DNA of 64,000 nucleotides, from positions 3,152,501-3,216,500 of the forward strand of contig NC_011071.1 in NCBI RefSeq assembly GCF_000020665.1, read 5' to 3'. The translations under genes were made by a program, and so were the position numbers. This stretch comes from Stenotrophomonas maltophilia R551-3 (GTDB lineage: Bacteria; Pseudomonadota; Gammaproteobacteria; Xanthomonadales; Xanthomonadaceae). Under the pieces are notes generated by a model. That model was not told where the DNA came from. It searched no databases and worked only from the letters and a program-made list of their open reading frames with translations. Shown here piece by piece: positions 48,955 through 57,317 of this stretch (the first letter of the stretch is position 1; each line of letters starts with the position of its first letter).

Positions 48955-51057
48955 GTGACCCGTACTCCCAAGATCGTACTGCTGACCCTGGCCGTTTCGG
49001 CCGCGCTGGTCGGCTGCGGCAAGAACGAAACCCCGGCCAAGGACGCCACCGCCTCCACGCCGGCCACCACCGAAGCCACCAACTACACGCTGGACGAAAG
49101 CAAGCTGCCGGCCTACAACGCCTTCCAGCCGAGCGATCTGGACACCACCAAGGATGCCTGCGGCGCCTTCGGCGACTACGTCAACAGCAAGTGGCTGGCC
49201 GCCAATGAAATCCCGGGCGACCGCACCAGCTGGGGCGCCTTCACCATCCTCGACGAGCGTTCGGTCGCCGTGCAGCACCAGCTGGCTGAACAGGTGGCGC
49301 AGGTCAAGAACCCGAACCATATCGAGAAGATCGTCGGCGACCTGTGGGCAACCGGCATGGACGAAGCCAAGATCAATGCGCAGGGCATCGAGCCGCTGAA
49401 GGCCGACCTGACCGCGATCGACGGCCTGCAGGACAAGGCAGCCATCGCCAACTACCTGCGCACCAGCGCCGCCAAGGGTGACAACATCCTGTTCGGCTTC
49501 GGCGCCGAAGCCGACTTCAAGAACTCGGCCGTGAACATGGCCTACGCCAGCCAGGGCGGCCTGGGCCTGCCGGACACCACCTACTACACCGATGCCAAGA
49601 ACGCGGACAAGCTGAAGGCCTACCAGGCGCACGTCGCCAAGGTGCTGGAGCTGTCCGGCGTCGCCGCGGCCGACGCCGCCAAGCAGGCCGAAGAAGTGGT
49701 CAAGTTCGAAACCCGCCTGGCCAAGGCCTCCAAGTCGCGCGTCGAGCTGTCGCGCAACGTCGAGCTGTTCTACAACCCGGTCACCCTGGCAGACGCCGAC
49801 AAGCTGACCCCGAACTTCAGCTGGACCGAGTTCTTCAAGTCGCAGGGCGTGGCTGCGCCGGAGAAGTTCTCGCTGGCCATGCCGGCCTTCCATGAAGAAG
49901 TGAGCAAGGCACTGGGCGACGCCGATCCGGCGGTGTGGCGCGCCTACCTGCGCTTCCACACCGTGGACAGCGCTTCGCCGTACCTGGCCGACGCGTTCGT
50001 GCAGGAGAACTACGAGTTCTACGGCAAGACCCTCAATGGCCAGAAAGAACAGAAGCCGCGCTGGAAGCGCGTGCTGGGCACCATCGAAAATGATGCCGGC
50101 GAAGCCTTCGGCCAGCTGTACGTGAAGGTGGCCTTCTCGCCGGAAGCCAAGGCGAAGATGGAAGAACTGGTGAAGAACCTGGCAGCTTCGCTGAAGGAAC
50201 GCATCCAGGGCCTGAGCTGGATGAGCGAGGAAACCAAGGCCAAGGCCATCGCCAAGTGGGAAACCTTCACCCCGAAGATCGGCTACCCGGACAAGTGGCG
50301 TGACTGGTCGGGCCTGCAGACCCAGCGCGACAGCTTCCTGGGCAATGTGCGCGCCGCCAGCGAGTTCAACTACAAGTTCAACCTGTCCAAGATCGGCAAG
50401 CCGGTGGACAAGACCGAGTGGGGCATGACCCCGCAGACGGTCAATGCCTACTACAACCCGCTGCAGAACGAGATCGTGTTCCCGGCCGCCATCCTGCAGC
50501 CGCCGTTCTTCGATCCGAAGGCCGACGACGCGCTGAACTACGGCGGCATCGGTGCGGTGATCGGCCATGAAATGACCCACGGCTACGACGACCAGGGTGC
50601 GCGCTTCGGGCCGACCGGCAACATGGAAGACTGGTGGACCCCGGCCGACAAGAAGAACTTCGAAGGCCTGACCGGCAAGCTGGTCAAGCAGTTCGACCAG
50701 TACAAGGTCGACGGCCAGGCGGTGAACGGCCACCTGACCCTGGGTGAGAACATCGCCGATCTGGGCGGCCTTGCCACCGCCTACGACGCCCTGCAGAAGG
50801 CCACCGCCGGCAAGGAAGATGCCAAGGTCGACGGCTTCACCCGCGACCAGCGCTTCTTCTTCAACTGGGCCACCGTGTGGCGCACCAAGTACACCCCGGA
50901 AAACGCCAAGGTCCGCCTGGCCACCGATCCGCACGCCCCGGCGCAGTTCCGCGCCATGGGTGCGCCGTCGAACCTGCCGACCTTCGCCGCTGCGTTCCAG
51001 TGCAAGGCCGGTTCGCCGATGGTCCGCGCCGGCGAACAGCAGGTGGTGATCTGGTAA
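48955..51057 (+). CDS. M13-family zinc metallopeptidase lipoprotein (PepO/neprilysin type)
   Basis: A 700-residue peptidase starting at GTG 48955 with GGAGG eight bases upstream. A signal peptide with lipobox LVGC (Cys about 21) predicts a lipoprotein. The M13 N-domain (DACGAFGDYVNSKWL) lies early. The substrate motif NAYYNP and the catalytic zinc site H538-E-M-T-H542 are present, with the third ligand E598 in GENIADLGG. It ends in the family C-terminus with a conserved Cys and Trp (FQCKAG...VIW). It should cleave oligopeptides in the periplasm. A terminator follows, then a paralogue. Confidence 0.95.
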   Translation: MTRTPKIVLLTLAVSAALVGCGKNETPAKDATASTPATTEATNYTLDESKLPAYNAFQPSDLDTTKDACGAFGDYVNSKWLAANEIPGDRTSWGAFTILDERSVAVQHQLAEQVAQVKNPNHIEKIVGDLWATGMDEAKINAQGIEPLKADLTAIDGLQDKAAIANYLRTSAAKGDNILFGFGAEADFKNSAVNMAYASQGGLGLPDTTYYTDAKNADKLKAYQAHVAKVLELSGVAAADAAKQAEEVVKFETRLAKASKSRVELSRNVELFYNPVTLADADKLTPNFSWTEFFKSQGVAAPEKFSLAMPAFHEEVSKALGDADPAVWRAYLRFHTVDSASPYLADAFVQENYEFYGKTLNGQKEQKPRWKRVLGTIENDAGEAFGQLYVKVAFSPEAKAKMEELVKNLAASLKERIQGLSWMSEETKAKAIAKWETFTPKIGYPDKWRDWSGLQTQRDSFLGNVRAASEFNYKFNLSKIGKPVDKTEWGMTPQTVNAYYNPLQNEIVFPAAILQPPFFDPKADDALNYGGIGAVIGHEMTHGYDDQGARFGPTGNMEDWWTPADKKNFEGLTGKLVKQFDQYKVDGQAVNGHLTLGENIADLGGLATAYDALQKATAGKEDAKVDGFTRDQRFFFNWATVWRTKYTPENAKVRLATDPHAPAQFRAMGAPSNLPTFAAAFQCKAGSPMVRAGEQQVVIW

Positions 51058-51087
51058 GCCCTGGCTGATGCCAAGGTAGACCTGCAG

Positions 51088-51117
51088 AGGCCCGGGAATT
51101 CCCGGGCCTTTGCTTTT
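51088..51117 (+). terminator. Intrinsic terminator between the two M13 genes
   Basis: AGGCCCGGG-AATT-CCCGGGCCT followed by TTGCTTTT; 31 bases after the first M13 stop. Confidence 0.8.
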
Positions 51118-51260
51118 GGCGGCGCATTGCATGTCATCCACGAATGGCCTGGATCTACTGATGCCGGTGCCCCGCGAACACGGCGTGACGCCTGCATGCC
51201 GCGTCGATGCACGGCTTGCTATAGTGCGCGCGCCCTCAATCCATCACGGATTCGTTCCAC

Positions 51261-53267
51261 ATGCCCAATTTCCGTCCGCTTGCCATCGCCCTGGGCATCA
51301 GCCTGGCGACCCTGGTCCCGACCCACGATGCCTTCGCCGCCAAGAAAAAGGCCGCGCGCGCCCCGGCTGTCAGCGCCCAGTGCAGCGACTTCTACGACGC
51401 CACCAATGCAGGCTGGCTGAAGGCCAACCCGGTGCCACAGACCGGCGCCATCACCGCACTGGGCCAGCTGGTCGACCGCAGCCGCCAGCAGCAGCGCGAA
51501 CTGCTCGACGCGGCGATGAAGTCGCCGCAGGGCAACGTGCAGAAGCTGCTGGGTGATTTCTGGGCCAGTGGCCTGGACGAAGCGGCCGTGGAAGCAGACG
51601 GCTCCAACCCGATCGCACCGCTGCTGACCCGCATCAACGCGATCAAGAAGGCCAAGGATGTACCGGCCTCGATCGCGGCACTGCATCAGGTCGGCATCCC
51701 GGTGGCCTTCAACTTCGGCCCGGACGTCGACCTGAAAGCACTGGACCGCCACATCGGCTACTTCATGCAGGGCGGCATGGGCCTGCCGGATCCGGCGTTC
51801 TATACCCGCACCGACGCCGACACCGTGGCCCTGATGGGGCGCTACCGCAACTACGTCAAGCAGATCCTGGCGCTGACCGGTACCCCGGCCGCCAAGCTGG
51901 ATGCCGAGTCGCAGGCGGTGATCGCACTGGAAACCGAACTGGCACGCAATGCGCAGTCGCTGGCCGGCATCAACAACCCATTCAACAACTACGCGCCGAT
52001 CTCCACCAAGGAGCTCAACAGCCGCTACCGCAATCTGCAGCTGGACGCCTTCCTTAAGGCACAGGGCGTGGATGACGATCTGGTCTCGCTGGCCGACCCG
52101 GGCCTGTTCAAGCAGCTCGACGGCATGGTCACCAAGCTCAAGCCGGACCAGTGGAAGGCTTACCTGCGCTGGCGCGTGGGCGACTCGATGGCGCCGTACC
52201 TGTCCAAGGCCTACCGCGACGCCGAGTTCGAATTCCGCGGCCGCGTGCTGCGTGGCGAGACCCTGCCGCCGCAGCGTTGGGAAGACGTGCTCGATGCGAT
52301 CAACGTGGCCGCTGGCCCGATGGTCGGTCGCGAGTACGCCGCGCGTTACCTGTCGGCCGAAGACCGTCGCCAGGCGGCGTGGATCGTCGACAAGGTGCGC
52401 GAAGTGCAGATCGAAGCGGTCAAGAACAGCAGCTGGATGAGCGCCGAGGCCAAGACCGAAGCACAGGCCAAGCTGGCCGCGCTGAAGATCGAGATCGGCA
52501 CCCCGCTGCGCGACCTCGACTACAGCGTGCAGCCGATGGGCCGTGGCTCGTTCGGCGGCAACATGCTGATTGCTTCGACCTGGCGCCATCGCGAGGAAAT
52601 GAAGCGCATCGGCAAGGGCAACGCCGACCGCCGCTGGGACGTGCTGCCGCAGCAGCCGTCGCTGGCCTACGACCTGGCACAGAACCGCCTGATCGTCACC
52701 GCCGCGATCCTGCAGGGCCCGGTGTTCAACGCCAAGGCCGACGCCGCCGACAAGTTCGGCAGCTTCGGTGGCCTGGTCGGCCACGAGCTGACCCGCGCGA
52801 TCGATGCAAAGGGCGCTCTGGTCGACGCCAAGGGTGAACTGCGCAGCTGGTGGACTCCGGCCGACAAGACCGCCTGGACCCTGCTCGGCAACCGCGTGGC
52901 CGCGCAGTACGGCAGCTATGATTTCCCGGGCGTGAAGGGTGCCAAGGTCAACGGCACGCTCACCCAGGAGGAGAACCTGGCCGACATCGCCGGCCTGGAG
53001 CTGGCCTGGGCGGCTTATCTCGCACAGGAGCCGAAGGCCAAGCAGGCACAGCAGCAGGGCTTCTTCCGCGCCTGGTCGGCGCTGTGGGCACAGCAGCTGT
53101 CGCCGAACGAAGCCGTGCGCCGCCTGACCGCCGACATCCGTGCACCGGGCCTGTGGCGCAGCAACGGCACGCTGGCCAACCTGCCGGCGTTCGGTGCCAC
53201 CTTCAGCTGCAAGGCCGGCCAGCCGATGCAGCGCAGCGAGGCCGAGCAGATCAAGGTCTGGCGCTGA
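51261..53267 (+). CDS. M13-family peptidase paralogue with degenerate zinc site
   Basis: A 668-residue M13 relative with a signal peptide (cleavage near AFA, about 27) but no lipobox Cys. The overall M13 pattern is intact (CSDFYDATNAGWL; AAILQGPVF; FSCKAGQPM...VWR at the end). However, the zinc motif HExxH reads H508-E-L-T-R512, so the second zinc His is Arg (codon CGC at 52794). The substrate motif NAYY of the neighbour is LAYD here. The third-ligand segment EENLADIAG (Glu571) remains. The frame is open and codon use is normal, so this is a maintained protein, perhaps a pseudo-peptidase or one with altered metal use, rather than a decaying gene. Confidence 0.9.
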   Translation: MPNFRPLAIALGISLATLVPTHDAFAAKKKAARAPAVSAQCSDFYDATNAGWLKANPVPQTGAITALGQLVDRSRQQQRELLDAAMKSPQGNVQKLLGDFWASGLDEAAVEADGSNPIAPLLTRINAIKKAKDVPASIAALHQVGIPVAFNFGPDVDLKALDRHIGYFMQGGMGLPDPAFYTRTDADTVALMGRYRNYVKQILALTGTPAAKLDAESQAVIALETELARNAQSLAGINNPFNNYAPISTKELNSRYRNLQLDAFLKAQGVDDDLVSLADPGLFKQLDGMVTKLKPDQWKAYLRWRVGDSMAPYLSKAYRDAEFEFRGRVLRGETLPPQRWEDVLDAINVAAGPMVGREYAARYLSAEDRRQAAWIVDKVREVQIEAVKNSSWMSAEAKTEAQAKLAALKIEIGTPLRDLDYSVQPMGRGSFGGNMLIASTWRHREEMKRIGKGNADRRWDVLPQQPSLAYDLAQNRLIVTAAILQGPVFNAKADAADKFGSFGGLVGHELTRAIDAKGALVDAKGELRSWWTPADKTAWTLLGNRVAAQYGSYDFPGVKGAKVNGTLTQEENLADIAGLELAWAAYLAQEPKAKQAQQQGFFRAWSALWAQQLSPNEAVRRLTADIRAPGLWRSNGTLANLPAFGATFSCKAGQPMQRSEAEQIKVWR

Positions 53268-53294
53268 TCAATAGGCAATAGCAGTAGCGGGAAG

Positions 53295-53317
53295 GGGCGC
53301 CCCCAGGGCGCCCTTTT
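53295..53317 (+). terminator. Intrinsic terminator after the second M13 gene
   Basis: GGGCGCCC-CCA-GGGCGCCC followed by TTTTCTTT, 28 bases after the stop on the + strand. Confidence 0.85.
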
Positions 53318-53338
53318 CTTTGCTTGCTGCCCTGGGAG

Positions 53339-53368
53339 AAAAAAAGGACCCCGGCATTGCCGGGGTCC
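53339..53368 (-). terminator. Intrinsic terminator of the Oar-like receptor gene
   Basis: On the minus strand, GGACCCCGGC-AAT-GCCGGGGTCC is followed by seven T. It lies 38 bases beyond the receptor stop, back to back with the + strand terminator. Confidence 0.9.
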
Positions 53369-53406
53369 AATTCACATCTCATGGAGAGGTAGATCAGAAG
53401 CTGCGA

Positions 53407-56400
53407 TCAGAAGTCATAGGACGCACTAATCCGGACCGAACGCGGTGCACTGAAGTAGGTGCCCATGCCGTAGGTGTTGGAGACCGTGTACGGACCATCC
53501 TCATAGACCGCGTCGGTCTGCACCGCACGGCGCTGGTTCAGCACGTTGAACACATCCAGGCCGATGGCCAGCTTGTGGTCGGCAAACGCCGGACGGTACA
53601 TCACGCCCAGATCCACGCGCGTGGTCCACGGCTGGCGGCCAGCATCACCCGGGCGCGACGGCGAGCCAGCACAATAGTGGTAGGCCGCGCCATAACGCTC
53701 CGGATCGCTTTCGTTGGTGCCGTAGTAGCCGAGGCAGCTCTTGGGCATGCCGGACATGATGCGCAGCGTTGCCGAAGCGGACCACTCGTCGTTGAACATG
53801 TACGCGCCGTAGCCCTTCAGCTGGTGACGACGATCATTGGCCAGGTAACCACCGGCATACTCCATCAGCGTGCCGGCATCCCAGTCCTGGGTCTTGGAAA
53901 CGTCGTCCTGGCCGATGTCCGATTTCACCTGGCCTTCGGTGTTGCCGAAGCTGCGCGACCAGGTGTAGTCCAGGCGGCCATACCACTTGTTGCTCAACGG
54001 GTGCTCGATGAACAGGTCAATCGCGACGTAGTCACGCTTGGCCTTCTTGTTGCCGAAGCCCCAGTCACTGGAACTCATGCGTACCGGGGTGTAGCCCGAA
54101 CCATCGGCGTGCTTGACCATGATGGTATTGGTCTTGCCCGGGTTGAAGATCACGCACCCCGGAACTTCCATGTTACTGCTATCCACACCCATTGCATCGA
54201 GCTTGTCGACGATGCGATCGGATGCACACGTATCATCGATAGCCGACTGCAACCGGCGGTAGGTGAACTTCGCACCTGAGTTCCAGCTTTCACCCAGGGT
54301 CTTCTCGAAGCCCAGGATCAGCTCATCCTGGTACTGCGATTTCAGGTCGGTCGGCGCCACCGACAGCGGGTCCGGCGTCTGGCCGTACTCGTCGTTGGAG
54401 GAAACCGGACCCGGGCCAAGTGCGGTCAGGCCGGTCGGCACGCCATTGGCATCGATACCACTGTACGCGAAGTACTCGCGGGTGTAGGTGGACGCCGAAG
54501 CACCACGGATGGCGACACTGTTGGGCAGTGCCAGATAGTAGCGGCCCAGGTTGGCGAATACCTTCAGCGACGAGTCGCCGAACACATCCCAGCTCGCGCC
54601 CAGGCGCGGGGCCCACTGGTCACCGCTTTCCACGTAGGCGACGGCCGCACTGTTGTAATTGGTGAACTTGTCGTTGCGCACACCGATGGTCAGCAGCCAG
54701 TTCGGGGTGACCTGCCAGCGGTCTTCCACGTAATAGGCTTTCTGCTTCACCGACATGCTGGTGGTGGTGGAGAAGATGTACTTCTGCACGAAGTAGCCGT
54801 CACCGGGCGGCGGGGTGATGTCGAAGCCCGGGCTGGGCGACTCGCCCGGCTCCACACGGCCATAGATCCAGGCATAACCAGGACCGGTCATCGACTGCCC
54901 TTCGTTGTGCCCCTGGTAGTACATGTTGTCGATACCGGCAGTCAGCTCGTGATCGCCAAGGCGATACTGCAGATCGATCCGGAGGCCGCGCGTCTTGCTG
55001 CCGGCGTCGTCGGCCTTCTGGTAGAGCTCCGGCTGGTCATTGCGGATGGGGCGACCACCCGTGATGGACGGATCCTGGGTACCCGGGCTGCTCAGATAGG
55101 GATTGAGGGAGTTGGCCGGATTGGACTCCAGATTGCTCTGCTTGCTGCGACCCCAGACTGCACTCAGGGTCAGATCGTTGGTCAGGTAGCCGGTGTACTT
55201 GAAGATGTCGTAGTCGTCCTTGACCTTCGTGGTGTTCGGGAAGGTTCCGGTGCGATCACCCTCGCTCAGGTCGTCGTAATCGAACGAACGGTAGTAGCCC
55301 CCGTCACGGTCGGTATTCTGCACACGGGTGTATTCCAGCGTATTGCTGTCGTTGATGTTCCAGTCGATCTTGCCGTAGAACTTCGGCGAATCGATGGTGT
55401 AGTGGTTGCGGACCTGCTGCGAGGCAGCCTCACTGTTGGTCGACACACCCTCAACGCGATCCTTCTCCGCAGCCAGGTGGATGAACAAGCGATCTTCGAT
55501 CAACGGGCCACTGGCATAGCCGCTGTAGGTGGTACGGGTCGCCACATCATCCTTGCGGTAGCGGTACAGCTTGCCGGCCAGCGCGTCATCCGTATAGGAA
55601 TAGCGGTCGGGCAGCTGGCGGTTCGGATACATCACAGTAGCGGCCGACGCGGCCAGCGAGTCCGGCGACCAGGTCGTCTGCACGCCGAAGTGCCATTCAT
55701 TGGTGCCGCGCTTGCCGAGCTGGTTGATGACGCCACCGGTGGATCGGCCATAGCTGGCGCTGTAGCCACCCATGTAGGTTTCCTGCTGGTCGATCGAGCC
55801 GTACGGCAGGCTGACGCCGCCCAGGTTGTTGAGCGGGTTGGACGCATTGAAACCGTTGAGGTAGTACGCATTCTCCGTGACGCTGGAGCCGCCGAATGAC
55901 AGTACCGAACGCGAGCCGTTGGTGAAGGCGCCACTGCCCTGGACCACGCCTGGCGCCAACAACGCGATCGCTTCGGCGCTGCGGCCCAGCGGCAATACAT
56001 CCAGTTGCTCGGAGGTGACCACCGACTTGGACACCGTATTGCTGACGTCGATCTTCGGTACATTGGCAGCGACTACGTTCACCGTACCCAGCGTGGTGGC
56101 TCCGGACGCGCCGCCGCCAAACGACACTTCAGTACCGCCACCCACCCTCAGCAACACGTTCTCGCGGCGCTCGACGGTCTGGCCATCGCGCTGCTGGGTA
56201 ATCGTGTACTTGCCTACCGGCAACGAGCCGAGGTTGTAGCGGCCATTGCTGTCGACGGTCGCCGAGCGCGTCAGGCCGGAGTCGCTCTGCACGACAATGG
56301 TGGCGCCGGCGGGGGCGTTGCCGAACAGCGAGCCGGTGGTGCTCTGCGCAGCAGCGGCGCCGATGAATGAGGTCAGAACGACTGCGAGGGCGGTGCGCTT

Positions 56401-56430
56401 CAACCGTGCGACGTTGGTGCGGCTGGTCAT
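53407..56430 (-). CDS. Oar-like TonB-dependent receptor with N-terminal carboxypeptidase-regulatory domain
   Basis: A 1007-residue receptor. A signal peptide (cleavage at AAA-QST, about 28) is followed by a CarboxypepD_reg-like beta domain (about 30-100; TVDSNGRYNLGSLPVGKYTI), then plug and barrel (FNASNPLNNLGGVSLPYGS; C-terminus FSAPRSVRISASYDF). This is the Oar/OmpA-related subclass of TonB receptors. The start at 56430 is fixed by the signal peptide; the frame runs on upstream for 63 codons through AT-rich, non-coding-looking DNA. It is convergent with the M13 genes. The ligand is unknown; one Oar homologue exports a protease in Myxococcus, so transport direction is open. Confidence 0.92.
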   Translation of the reverse strand: MTSRTNVARLKRTALAVVLTSFIGAAAAQSTTGSLFGNAPAGATIVVQSDSGLTRSATVDSNGRYNLGSLPVGKYTITQQRDGQTVERRENVLLRVGGGTEVSFGGGASGATTLGTVNVVAANVPKIDVSNTVSKSVVTSEQLDVLPLGRSAEAIALLAPGVVQGSGAFTNGSRSVLSFGGSSVTENAYYLNGFNASNPLNNLGGVSLPYGSIDQQETYMGGYSASYGRSTGGVINQLGKRGTNEWHFGVQTTWSPDSLAASAATVMYPNRQLPDRYSYTDDALAGKLYRYRKDDVATRTTYSGYASGPLIEDRLFIHLAAEKDRVEGVSTNSEAASQQVRNHYTIDSPKFYGKIDWNINDSNTLEYTRVQNTDRDGGYYRSFDYDDLSEGDRTGTFPNTTKVKDDYDIFKYTGYLTNDLTLSAVWGRSKQSNLESNPANSLNPYLSSPGTQDPSITGGRPIRNDQPELYQKADDAGSKTRGLRIDLQYRLGDHELTAGIDNMYYQGHNEGQSMTGPGYAWIYGRVEPGESPSPGFDITPPPGDGYFVQKYIFSTTTSMSVKQKAYYVEDRWQVTPNWLLTIGVRNDKFTNYNSAAVAYVESGDQWAPRLGASWDVFGDSSLKVFANLGRYYLALPNSVAIRGASASTYTREYFAYSGIDANGVPTGLTALGPGPVSSNDEYGQTPDPLSVAPTDLKSQYQDELILGFEKTLGESWNSGAKFTYRRLQSAIDDTCASDRIVDKLDAMGVDSSNMEVPGCVIFNPGKTNTIMVKHADGSGYTPVRMSSSDWGFGNKKAKRDYVAIDLFIEHPLSNKWYGRLDYTWSRSFGNTEGQVKSDIGQDDVSKTQDWDAGTLMEYAGGYLANDRRHQLKGYGAYMFNDEWSASATLRIMSGMPKSCLGYYGTNESDPERYGAAYHYCAGSPSRPGDAGRQPWTTRVDLGVMYRPAFADHKLAIGLDVFNVLNQRRAVQTDAVYEDGPYTVSNTYGMGTYFSAPRSVRISASYDF

Positions 56431-56747
56431 GAAGTTTCCTTGATTCAGTGAGATCAGGCGTCTGTGGCAATTGCGCTGCAGCGAGGCGAAGGCTTCACGA
56501 CAGCTGAACCCGATCTTAATTTCATCAATCAAACATATGCAATGGCAGATGAACGAACGTAACCATTTGATCCTGAAAGACAAATTTCGACACAATAGTG
56601 AAAATTTCTCATATTTCATTTACCTTTCAGTCACTTGCGGTCACTTCTGTCCTATTTGACTCGCCCGCACGCGCCCTGTGTCAGGAGATGCCGGATTAAC
56701 GGTAGACGTGTTATCGCTGGTACTTCACCCGCTGCGGAGCGCCGCTC
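56431..56747. other. AT-rich 317-base divergent promoter gap, no gene seen
   Basis: The gap between the Oar-like receptor gene and the VOC-protein gene is clearly AT-richer than the rest of the window, most of all at about 56510-56640. No ORF with coding character, hairpin terminator or tRNA is seen. It should hold the receptor promoter (minus strand) and the promoter of the + strand VOC gene. I could not pick a convincing -35/-10 pair. Confidence 0.4.
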
Positions 56748-57242
56748 ATGGCACACAAGAACACGATCTGTGTCTGGTACGACAACGGCGCGCTCGAGGC
56801 CGCCACCTTCTACTCCGGCCTCCTGCCCGACAGCGCGGTGACCGCCGTGCATCACGCCCCGGGCGACTACCCGGACGGCAAGGAAGGCAACGTGCTGACC
56901 GTCGAATTCACCGTCTGCGGCATCCCCTGCGTCGGCCTCAACGGCGGCACCGCGTTCACGCACAGCGAAGCGTTCTCCTTCCAGATCCAGACCGAGGACC
57001 AGGCCGAGACCGACCGCCTGTGGAATGCGATCGTCGGCAACGGCGGACAGGAGAGCCAATGTGGCTGGTGCAAGGACCGTTGGGGCATCTCCTGGCAGAT
57101 CAGCCCACGCATGCTGATCGAAGCGGTGACCAGCCAGGACAAGGCACTGGCCAAGCGCGCCTTCAACGCAATGATGCCGATGAAGAAGATCGACATCGCC
57201 ACCATCGAAGCGGCAATCAAAAAAGGGGACGGAGGGAATTAA
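56748..57242 (+). CDS. PhnB-like VOC-family protein with repeat-derived C-terminus
   Basis: A 164-residue protein of the PhnB / 3-demethylubiquinone-9 methyltransferase-like VOC branch: ICVWYDNGALEAATFYSGLL at the start, LNGGTAFTHSEAFSFQI in the middle, and CGWCKDRWGISWQI, typical of this branch. No cofactor or substrate is established for the group. The last seven codons (KKGDGGN) and the TAA are made from the left arm of the GGGGACGGAGG palindrome at 57219, so the original C-terminus was probably different. The upstream gap supplies the promoter. Confidence 0.88.
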   Translation: MAHKNTICVWYDNGALEAATFYSGLLPDSAVTAVHHAPGDYPDGKEGNVLTVEFTVCGIPCVGLNGGTAFTHSEAFSFQIQTEDQAETDRLWNAIVGNGGQESQCGWCKDRWGISWQISPRMLIEAVTSQDKALAKRAFNAMMPMKKIDIATIEAAIKKGDGGN

Positions 57243-57306
57243 GTCGTTCCCCCCCATGCCCTGTGCTCAGATGCAGATTGCGACTTAATCCCCTCCGTCC
57301 CCTTTT
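57219..57306. repeat. GGGGACGGAGG palindrome, copy 3 (inside a gene end)
   Basis: Left arm AAAAGGGGACGGAGGGAATT... at 57221-57246 and right arm CGACTTAATCCCCTCCGTCC... at 57281-57306 with a 34-base loop, longer than in copies 1 and 2. The left arm encodes the end of the VOC protein; the right arm ends in a T-run 11 bases before the next start codon. Confidence 0.85.
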
Positions 57307-57317
57307 CCGAGGTGCTG

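Noticed and set aside
56431..56619. 63-codon N-terminal extension of the Oar-like receptor
   Set aside because: AT-rich, Cys/Phe/Ile-rich and upstream of a perfect signal peptide; it is promoter DNA.
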